Below, piece after piece: positions 1-5,264 of a stretch of DNA of 11,135 nucleotides. Position numbers and translations under genes: made by a program. A model generated the notes under the pieces. It saw only the letters and a list, made by a program, of their open reading frames with translations. It had not been told where the DNA came from and did not search any database. How positions within the stretch are numbered: position 1 is the stretch's first letter; every line of letters begins with the position of its first letter. This DNA is from JACCYQ01 sp036675565 (GTDB taxonomy: Bacteria > Bacteroidota > Bacteroidia > Chitinophagales > Chitinophagaceae), in assembly GCA_036675565.1 (NCBI GenBank), contig JAKFER010000250.1, positions 1 through 11,135 of the forward strand, given 5' to 3'.

Positions 1-870
1 ATAGAAGCCGACGAAAGTGATGGATCCATTGTGCAGTATCACCCGGAAATTGGTGTTTTATTGAATGTAGATAAGGATCATAAAGAAGTGGATGTATTGA
101 TGGAGATTTTTACCACATTTAAAAATAACAGCAAACATTTTGTTGTGAATGCTTCACATCCTTTAGCCAAATCTTTATCACAGCAACGTTCAAACGATTT
201 TGGAATTAACAATGATGATGATGCCGCATTTATTGCCCGGGGTTTTAAGCAGGATGGGTTAACCATTTCATTCAACATCAACCAGGTTGAATTTATATTG
301 AACCAGGTTGGAAAACATAGCATGGAAAATGCATTGGCTGCTGCATCAGTTGCGCATATGCTTGGTGTTAGCCTGGAAACAAGTGCAAAAGCATTACAAA
401 ATTATGAAGGCATATATCGCCGCCACCAGGTAATGGGTAAAAAGAATGGCGTTTTATTGGTTGATGATTATGCGCATAATCCTGTTAAATGTGCTGTATC
501 TATCAGGGCCTGTCAACCAATGGCTCCAAAAGTTATAGCCTGGCTACAACCGCATGGTTATGGTCCCACCCGTTTTTTGCGGGATGATTTTGTAAAAGAA
601 ATTTCATCTGTTTTACGGGATGGTGATGAAATTTGGATGAGCGAAATATTTTATGCCGGAGGAACAACGACAAAGGATATCTCCGCTAATGATTTAATAA
701 AAGATATTCAGGCATTGGGCAAAAATGCTTTTTTTGTTGAAGACCGGGAAAATTTAGTGGAAGCTGTTTCCCCGCATCTTACAGATAATTGTGTTTTATT
801 GCTGATGGGTGCACGGGATCCTTCCCTGGAAAAGTTTGCACTTTCGGTATGGAGAAAATTGCCCGGTTAA
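1..870 (+). CDS. MurC-like Mur ligase, 3' part (N-terminus outside the window)
   Basis: The reading frame is open from base 1, so this is the C-terminal 289 residues of a gene that begins upstream; the GTG at 31 lies inside the conserved EADESDG motif (residues 2-8) and is not the start. Mur ligases join an amino acid or peptide to UDP-MurNAc using ATP, in the cytoplasm. Visible family signs are EADESDG, the DKDH segment (24-27), HSMENALAAA (106-115), VDDYAHNP (154-161) and LQPHGYGPTR (182-191). These match MurC (UDP-MurNAc:L-alanine ligase) best. MurC is usually about 460 residues, so roughly the first 170 are missing. Odd points: the loop reads DDYAHNP where MurC usually has DDY(G/A)HHP, the end reads GARDPSLEKFA rather than the usual GAGDI-type ending, and no other cell-wall cluster gene is adjacent. 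It may be a MurC paralogue or an Mpl-type recycling ligase. Family certain, exact substrate not. Confidence 0.85.
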   Translation: MEADESDGSIVQYHPEIGVLLNVDKDHKEVDVLMEIFTTFKNNSKHFVVNASHPLAKSLSQQRSNDFGINNDDDAAFIARGFKQDGLTISFNINQVEFILNQVGKHSMENALAAASVAHMLGVSLETSAKALQNYEGIYRRHQVMGKKNGVLLVDDYAHNPVKCAVSIRACQPMAPKVIAWLQPHGYGPTRFLRDDFVKEISSVLRDGDEIWMSEIFYAGGTTTKDISANDLIKDIQALGKNAFFVEDRENLVEAVSPHLTDNCVLLLMGARDPSLEKFALSVWRKLPG

Positions 871-1232
871 TTATTAACCAGCATTTGCCTGATTACGATA
901 TAGCTGATGATGATCAGTAATAAAAAAATGATGAGGGAGATATAAAGCCATGGCTGATCCTGTAATTTTAAACGTTCTCTTCTCAAATTCTTTTTAGCGG
1001 TTTTTAATTTCAGATCCCGGTTCAATTGATCAATGATGATATTGATATCTTTCTTGTTTTTTAATTGTTGAAGTCCTTCCATGGCATCGCTGGCAAATTC
1101 ATTTTCCAACAACTGCTTTTCCACTTCATGCTTTTTCTCATCACTCAGTTTGTCCTGCAAATATTGCAACAGGATTTCCTGGTCAATGTCAGTAGACAGA
1201 TTGGTCAATATGTTTTTAATATTCTCTTTCAT
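867..1232 (-). CDS. small single-pass membrane protein, probable anti-sigma factor
   Basis: This 121-residue protein starts one base after the stop of the ECF sigma gene, so the two are almost surely co-transcribed and translationally coupled. Residues 18-57 form an acidic amphipathic helical segment (LLQYLQDKLSDEKKHEVEKQL...EFASDAMEGLQQL) of the kind seen at the N-terminus of Bacteroidota anti-sigma factors and FecR-like proteins. Residues 60-93 are strongly basic and charged, and 95-115 are one hydrophobic membrane span. The expected topology is a cytoplasmic N-terminus with only about six residues outside, so there is no periplasmic sensor domain. It has no cysteines and therefore no zinc anti-sigma motif. 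The anti-sigma role is inferred from gene order, size and helix pattern, not from a catalytic or binding motif. Its stop codon overlaps that of the convergent Mur ligase gene. Confidence 0.75.
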   Translation of the reverse strand: MKENIKNILTNLSTDIDQEILLQYLQDKLSDEKKHEVEKQLLENEFASDAMEGLQQLKNKKDINIIIDQLNRDLKLKTAKKNLRRERLKLQDQPWLYISLIIFLLLIIISYIVIRQMLVNN

Positions 1233-1233
1233 T

Positions 1234-1824
1234 TTATGGAGAACGATTAATGTCCTGCTCCTTTAATTTTTTTTCAAGTATGATTTTCAGGTTGCGTTTA
1301 CCATTTTGAATATGACTTTTTACCTGCATCATATTGAACCCCGTTACTTCGCTTATTTCCTGGTAACTTTTTTTTTCTAGGTAAAACAAAGTTACGCACT
1401 GCTTCTGCTCTTCATTTAATTCATCCAATGAAATGTTCATGAGCTCAAACGTCTTTTCATTGTTAAGAAATGCATGGCGATCAGCGTTTTCAGCAGGTGT
1501 GGCAATGTGGTTTTCCGTTAATTCAACCGGGATCTTTCCCTGCTTATCCCGCAGTTTCATTAAACAATGATTTTTAGCCACCATATAGATCCACGACTTG
1601 AAATAATCCACTTTGTATTTATGCAATTCCGTGATCGATTTTAAAAAAATCTGTTGTACACTATCCCTTGCATCTTCTTCATTTTTTAAATACTTCATAC
1701 AAACACCCAATAATAACAGGGTATACCGTTGCAACAAAACGCCAAGCCATTCATTGTTACGGTCCCTGTAAAAATTATCCAGCAATTGCTGGTCGGAAGT
1801 TTCCTCGTGTTTATCTGAATTCAC
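1234..1824 (-). CDS. ECF-family RNA polymerase sigma factor
   Basis: A 196-residue sigma-70 family protein of the extracytoplasmic-function type, directing RNA polymerase to a small set of promoters. Sigma region 2 spans about residues 27-92, with the core-binding and -10 recognition stretch around YLKNEEDARDSVQQIFLKS and FKSWIYMVAKNHCLMKLR. After a linker rich in charged residues, region 4 (about 131-184) carries the helix-turn-helix YQEISEVTGFNMMQVKSHIQNGKRNL, which reads the -35 element. Regions 1 and 3 are absent, as expected. The start is GTG at 1822-1824: an in-frame TAA lies 12 bases upstream and the next methionine (M43) is inside region 2, so nothing else fits. It is followed with one base between by the probable anti-sigma gene. 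The upstream region carries a palindrome and repeated AATTAG boxes that could be a self-regulated control site. The stimulus and targets cannot be read from sequence. Confidence 0.95.
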   Translation of the reverse strand: MNSDKHEETSDQQLLDNFYRDRNNEWLGVLLQRYTLLLLGVCMKYLKNEEDARDSVQQIFLKSITELHKYKVDYFKSWIYMVAKNHCLMKLRDKQGKIPVELTENHIATPAENADRHAFLNNEKTFELMNISLDELNEEQKQCVTLFYLEKKSYQEISEVTGFNMMQVKSHIQNGKRNLKIILEKKLKEQDINRSP

Positions 1825-1831
1825 GTTTGTA

Positions 1832-1843
1832 AATTAGCTAATT
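1832..1843. promoter_or_regulatory. perfect 12-base palindrome 8 bases before the sigma-factor start, within AATTAG repeats
   Basis: AATTAGCTAATT is its own reverse complement. Two more AATTAG copies follow at 1840-1845 and 1851-1856, so three same-direction copies start at 1832, 1840 and 1851. The block lies in the divergent gap between the sigma gene and the NlpC/P60 gene. It could be an operator or part of the sigma gene's own promoter. AT-rich palindromes also arise by chance, so function is an inference. No clear TTG/TAnnTTTG promoter was found for either flanking gene. Confidence 0.35.
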
Positions 1844-1918
1844 AGTATTCAATTAGATGCATAATCCTTGTTTTTTCATACAATAGTTGCACCTTCATTT
1901 TTACCTTCATTTAAAAAA

Positions 1919-2695
1919 ATGTCAATGGAATTTGCAGTCTGTGTAGTGCCCGCCGCAGCAATCAGGAATAAGACTTCTCATAAAACGGAAATGACGAACC
2001 AGTTGCTCTTTGGTGAAACAATGGAAATATTAAAAGTAAAAAAAGAACAATGGTATAAAATCCGAAGCCTGCACGATAAATATGAAGGTTATGTGCGGGC
2101 CAACCTGGTGCAGGTGATTGATGAATCAGAGGCAAAACAGGTTTCTCCATGGGTGATGACCGACCTGGTTAATTTTTTGGAAACCAATAACGATGACATG
2201 CTGGTATCGGCAGGTATCACGTTGCCTGATTTTGCAGAAGGCGAGGGTAGAATCGGTTCCATTGAATATAAATTTGAGGGAAATTTTCATCATCGTAACG
2301 ATGTGAGACCGCAACCCGAAATACTGATGCAGTTGGCGCAAAAATGGTTGAACGTTCCTTATTTATGGGGAGGAAGAACACCTTTGGGTGTGGATTGCAG
2401 CGGGTTTGTGCAGGTGATTTATAAAATGATGGGCATTGATCTGTGGCGAGATGCATACCTGCAGGCGGAACAGGGAATAAAAATCAGTGAATTGAAAGAT
2501 GTTCAGTGCGGCGATCTTGCTTTTTTTACAGATCATAAAAAAAGGATTATGCATGTAGGCATTTTATTGAATGATCATGAGATCATTCATTCTTCCGGGA
2601 ACGTTCGTATTGATAATATAGATGAAGAAGGGATCACACATACCGGCTCCGGCATCAGAACGCACCAGTTAAAAACGATCAGGCGCTATTGGTAA
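1919..2695 (+). CDS. SH3 / NlpC-P60 cysteine peptidase, YkfC-like
   Basis: A 258-residue protein with an N-terminal bacterial SH3-like region (about 5-66, including LLFGE and the WYKIRS...YEGYVRANLV pattern) and a C-terminal NlpC/P60 domain (about 134-258). The catalytic cysteine is C160 in DCSGF, the catalytic histidine H212 in MHVGI and the third polar residue H224 in IIHSSG; the conserved VPYLWGGR precedes the cysteine. Such enzymes cut gamma-D-glutamyl-L-diamino-acid bonds in murein peptides. The closest named type is YkfC, which acts on recycled peptides with a free N-terminal L-Ala. No signal peptide is visible, so it is probably cytoplasmic and used for recycling. I chose ATG at 1919, preceded by an A-rich run; the longer frame from 1868 would begin with TTG and adds 17 unconvincing residues (ATG at 1925 is also possible). 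The last 27 bases overlap, antisense, the end of the next gene. Confidence 0.92.
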   Translation: MSMEFAVCVVPAAAIRNKTSHKTEMTNQLLFGETMEILKVKKEQWYKIRSLHDKYEGYVRANLVQVIDESEAKQVSPWVMTDLVNFLETNNDDMLVSAGITLPDFAEGEGRIGSIEYKFEGNFHHRNDVRPQPEILMQLAQKWLNVPYLWGGRTPLGVDCSGFVQVIYKMMGIDLWRDAYLQAEQGIKISELKDVQCGDLAFFTDHKKRIMHVGILLNDHEIIHSSGNVRIDNIDEEGITHTGSGIRTHQLKTIRRYW

Positions 2696-3313
2696 CATCA
2701 GTTCACCATCTACCATATTCAAGTTCATTTGCAGGGAAAAAGCATAATTCTCTTTTCCTAATACAGTACCCCAGCTTACAGAAAAATAAGGAATGTAATA
2801 AGGAGCATAAACAAAAAAATCATTTACCTGTCCAAGGATTGTTGTGTTATTGGTTGCGTGTTGGTTTTTTTCATCATTCAGCAAAAATGCTTTCCTGTAT
2901 TTCCTGTTGAATACTTTGTATTCATTCTGAACCTGGTCATACTGTGCTTTGCCTGCGGTTGGTGCAGTAGTGGCAGTAAGTTGAAAACTTATTAAAGTAT
3001 CAATGGGTTGTTTGGTTGAATCATCGATCACCAGGTAATCAGATATAATAAACTGTACCAACTGGGTTTTGTATGTAAAAGGACTGAAATTTTTGTAAAC
3101 ACCTCTTAAATAAAACAAACTGGTGTCAGTTCGTTTTTGTAAAGTGATAATGGAAAATGCAGTATCTTTTATCACCTGGTTCATAAAAACATTGAACGGC
3201 CTGTCCAATGGGTTTACGCGAAAATATTTTCCAACCACTTTTTCCAATGTCGGTTGACCTGAAACCGACACCAGGCTAAGCATGAAAATAGAAAAGCATA
3301 CAATGGTTTTCAT
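2669..3313 (-). CDS. secreted protein of unknown function
   Basis: A 214-residue protein that I do not recognise. It begins with a clear signal peptide: MK, a hydrophobic core (about 4-16) and a likely cut after SG at 19, giving a mature protein starting with Q. There is no lipobox, so it should be released to the periplasm or exported. The mature part is rich in aromatic and beta-branched residues (FVYAPYYIPYFSVSWGTVLG), contains no cysteine and has no obvious catalytic motif; a beta-rich fold is plausible. I chose ATG at 3311-3313 because the signal peptide starts there; a longer frame begins at 3343 but would place ten residues before the signal sequence and overlap the permease gene. It lies 8 bases after that permease gene and is the last gene of the leftward series. 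Its 3' end overlaps the peptidase gene by 27 bases. Confidence 0.75.
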   Translation of the reverse strand: MKTIVCFSIFMLSLVSVSGQPTLEKVVGKYFRVNPLDRPFNVFMNQVIKDTAFSIITLQKRTDTSLFYLRGVYKNFSPFTYKTQLVQFIISDYLVIDDSTKQPIDTLISFQLTATTAPTAGKAQYDQVQNEYKVFNRKYRKAFLLNDEKNQHATNNTTILGQVNDFFVYAPYYIPYFSVSWGTVLGKENYAFSLQMNLNMVDGELMLPIAPDRF

Positions 3314-3321
3314 TAAAAAAT

Positions 3322-3723
3322 TTAAAAGAAGCTTTTCACCCATCTTACAATGGCTTTATCCCAGCCAAGCATATTAAATGCAACATAAAATAAGATGACA
3401 CCAAAAATTTTTCTTAATGATTGTTGTGAAATGGCCAGCGCCCATTTACTTCCTATAAATCCACCCAGGGCAAATGCAATACTCATAATCAACACCACTT
3501 TCAAATCAATATGACCTTTATTATAATAATTAATCACCGCGAAAATACCTACCGGTAATAACAACAAACCTAACGAGGTTCCCTGTGCTTGTTGCTGCGA
3601 AAAACCTAAAACATAAATAAGTCCCGGAACAATGATAATGCCTCCGCCAACGCCTATCAAACCACTTAAAATACCGGCACCCAACCCGATCAGGATCAGT
3701 AAAACAATAATTTCTGAAGTCAT
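3322..3723 (-). CDS. half-size TauE/SafE (TSUP) family membrane permease
   Basis: A 133-residue, very hydrophobic protein with four to five predicted membrane segments. The first part carries the glycine-rich signature of the TSUP family (GLIGVGGGIIIVPGLIYVLGFSQQQAQGTSL), followed by further spans around DLKVVLIMSIAFALGGFIGSKWAL and LRKIFGVILFYVAFNML. Family members export or import sulfite, sulfoacetate and related anions; the substrate here is unknown. Full-length members are about 250 residues with two repeats. Only one repeat is present and the following gene is not a second half, so the working form is probably a dimer. The start used is ATG at 3721-3723, just before the hydrophobic segment and 13 bases after the pyrophosphatase stop. 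ATG at 3748-3750 would add nine residues and overlap that gene by 14 bases. It sits in a tight leftward run with ppa and fluC. Confidence 0.82.
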   Translation of the reverse strand: MTSEIIVLLILIGLGAGILSGLIGVGGGIIIVPGLIYVLGFSQQQAQGTSLGLLLLPVGIFAVINYYNKGHIDLKVVLIMSIAFALGGFIGSKWALAISQQSLRKIFGVILFYVAFNMLGWDKAIVRWVKSFF

Positions 3724-3736
3724 TGGTTTAGAGTTA

Positions 3737-4291
3737 TTATTCACCTTCATTTTTCGGAAAGGTTTGTTTATAAAAAAGAAATGCATCATTGATGATGCGG
3801 TAAGCCGTTTCCTTATCCTGGAAATTATCTATGGCCACTTTCTTATTTTCAAGCACTTTGTATTGTTCAAAATAATGTTTCAACTCATTAAAAAAATGCG
3901 CCGGCATTTCATTAATATCTGTGATGTGATTTACTGAAGGATCATTGGTTGCTACTGCAATGATCTTGTCATCCTGCTCGCCATTATCAATCATCTGCAT
4001 ATTGCCAATCACTGTTGCTTCAACAATGCAAAGGGGTTGCAGGGATTGAGAACACAATACCAGGATATCAAGCGGATCATTATCATAACCGAGTGATTGC
4101 GGAATAAAACCATAGTTGGCAGGGTAGTGGAACGATGAATAAATAACCCTGTCTAATTTTAGTAATCCGGATGTTTTTTCAATCTCATATTTAGCCCTGG
4201 AGCCTTTGGGGATTTCTATTAATGCATTTACTGTTCCTGGTCCTTTGTTCCCGGGGGAAACTCCATGCCATGGATGTTGTACGTTCATCAT
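3737..4291 (-). CDS. ppa: inorganic pyrophosphatase, family I
   Basis: This 184-residue cytoplasmic enzyme hydrolyses pyrophosphate to two phosphates and so pulls nucleic-acid, tRNA-charging and other pyrophosphate-releasing reactions forward. The family I signature DNDPLD spans 70-75 with metal ligands D70, D72 and D75. Other conserved active-site residues are visible: E26 and K34 in EIPKGSRAKYEI, R48, YPANYGFIP (56-64), and D102, D107 and K109 in the IDNGEQDDKIIAV segment. Length matches prokaryotic members. Two ATG codons stand in a row at the start; the second (4286-4288) gives MNVQHPWHGV and is equally possible. The gene is 18 bases downstream of the fluoride channel gene and ends 13 bases before the TSUP permease start, so all three are probably on one transcript. 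Family I enzymes are magnesium-dependent and known to be inhibited by fluoride, which makes the pairing with fluC meaningful. Confidence 0.97.
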   Translation of the reverse strand: MMNVQHPWHGVSPGNKGPGTVNALIEIPKGSRAKYEIEKTSGLLKLDRVIYSSFHYPANYGFIPQSLGYDNDPLDILVLCSQSLQPLCIVEATVIGNMQMIDNGEQDDKIIAVATNDPSVNHITDINEMPAHFFNELKHYFEQYKVLENKKVAIDNFQDKETAYRIINDAFLFYKQTFPKNEGE

Positions 4292-4309
4292 AAAAAAATT
4301 TTTTAATAG

Positions 4310-4681
4310 TTAAAACCTGGTAAACTTAATACCGGCATAAGTAGCCAAAAATCCTGCAACCACACTTATTGCCAGGTAAAAGAAAAACAAAAATAATTTC
4401 TCCTGTCTTAATAACCCGATGCTTTCTAAAGTAAAAGCGGAAAAGGTTGTAAAGCCTCCGCAAAATCCAGCCATCAAAAATAAATTCCATGCCGGGGATT
4501 GCTGAATGTTTTTATAGGCCAGTCCCCAAATGAGACCAATTAAAAAGCAGCCGATAAAATTAACCGTGAATGTACCTAATGGAAAAGCGCCGGGAAAATG
4601 AAAGGTTATCCATCGTTGAGAAAAATAGCGGGCCATGCTTCCGAGCCCTCCTCCTAAACCGACCAGTAATATATCTTTCAT
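4310..4681 (-). CDS. crcB: fluoride ion channel FluC/CrcB
   Basis: A 123-residue inner-membrane protein with four predicted spans. It forms a dual-topology dimer that lets fluoride leak out of the cell. Family motifs are all present: GGGLGSMARY (10-19), GTFTVNFIGCFLIG (36-49, with the conserved N41) and the pore segment GFCGGFTTFSAF (72-83), which includes the phenylalanine-box residues F80 and F83 and the glycines/threonine that hold the central sodium ion. Length is normal for the family. It precedes the pyrophosphatase gene by 18 bases, and fluoride is a pyrophosphatase inhibitor, so the two probably serve fluoride tolerance together. The 83 bases upstream do not show the conserved core of the crcB-motif fluoride riboswitch. 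A pair of CTTAGCT direct repeats lies there instead. Confidence 0.96.
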   Translation of the reverse strand: MKDILLVGLGGGLGSMARYFSQRWITFHFPGAFPLGTFTVNFIGCFLIGLIWGLAYKNIQQSPAWNLFLMAGFCGGFTTFSAFTLESIGLLRQEKLFLFFFYLAISVVAGFLATYAGIKFTRF

Positions 4682-4729
4682 CTGTTTTTATTGTTTATTT
4701 TTTCCCAGATGGAATAATCTCTTTCTTCG

Positions 4730-4747
4730 CTTAGCTGTTACTTAGCT
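4730..4747. repeat. 7-base direct repeat upstream of crcB
   Basis: CTTAGCT occurs at 4730-4736 and again at 4741-4747, an 11-base period, close to one helical turn. It lies about 50 bases in front of the fluC start, in the gap after the lipoprotein gene. It could be a tandem regulator site, but a 7-base repeat is weak evidence. Confidence 0.25.
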
Positions 4748-4764
4748 CACTTTTAAAGATTATT

Positions 4765-5229
4765 TTATGGCAGACTATCAGCATTTAAAGAAACATTCGT
4801 TTCCAATGTATCGGCGCTGTGTTGAAAAAGGTATTTAAAATCAACCAACCATTGATCATTGATTTTTACGACTTTCAACGTATCGTGATCTTTTTTATAA
4901 GAGTTGGAATAAATGATCACAGAAACCGAATCGCTGACAGGTTTTACCTGGTGAATGTTGATCGTGGCTTCCCGGTAGTCTCGCCTTTCTTCACCATCCA
5001 GCCGTGTGAAGTTTCTTTCATATGCATCAAAGTATTGCATGTTTGCACTATCCTTCAACATATAATTCCGGGCTCTTTTATATTCACCATTTAAGGATGA
5101 TTGAATAAAATTGCGGGCAGCATCAATATCGTTTTCAGATGTTATCTCTTGTTGTTCTTCCTCGTTACTTCCGCAACTACTGAAAATAAAAAGCAGGAAC
5201 GAAATCAAAAACAATGTTTTATTTTTCAT
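4765..5229 (-). CDS. small lipoprotein, NTF2-like (possibly DUF4878) domain
   Basis: A 154-residue lipoprotein. The signal peptide (MKNKTLFLISFLLFIFSSC) ends in a lipobox with the acylated cysteine at C19. The residues that follow (GSNEEEQQE) are strongly acidic, which in Bacteroidota resembles the lipoprotein export signal that sends proteins to the cell surface. The rest fits a small alpha+beta NTF2-like fold: a helical pair with ARNFIQSSLNGEYKRARNYML (about 38-58), then beta strands ending in VSVIIYSNSYKKDHDTLKVVKINDQWLVDFKYLF. The pattern 'helix with GEY.RA, then strand with WLVDF' is that of DUF4878 and similar domains, usually without enzyme activity. The role is unknown. It sits between phoH (35 bases upstream) and crcB (83 bases downstream) on the same strand; co-transcription with phoH is likely. 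Confidence 0.8.
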   Translation of the reverse strand: MKNKTLFLISFLLFIFSSCGSNEEEQQEITSENDIDAARNFIQSSLNGEYKRARNYMLKDSANMQYFDAYERNFTRLDGEERRDYREATINIHQVKPVSDSVSVIIYSNSYKKDHDTLKVVKINDQWLVDFKYLFQHSADTLETNVSLNADSLP

Positions 5230-5264
5230 TCCTGCAAAGTAATAAATCTTTGGCAGTGGTATTA

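Noticed and set aside
78..323. 81-codon open frame on the minus strand inside the Mur ligase gene
   Set aside because: It is a shadow of the conserved ligase frame, with no family features.
1065..1266. Two 61-codon open frames on the plus strand over the anti-sigma gene
   Set aside because: Antisense shadows with low-complexity F/L/S-rich products and no start context.
1868..1918. N-terminal extension of the NlpC/P60 peptidase from TTG at 1868
   Set aside because: It needs a TTG start and adds residues without family similarity; the ATG at 1919 has an A-rich lead and starts the SH3 region correctly.
2689..2910. 73-codon plus-strand frame after the peptidase gene
   Set aside because: It is antisense to the secreted-protein gene, whose signal peptide and composition are convincing.
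4682..4764. Possible fluoride riboswitch upstream of crcB
   Set aside because: Reading the minus strand, I could not find the conserved core and pseudoknot sequence of the crcB motif; only short direct repeats are present. A covariance-model scan would settle this.
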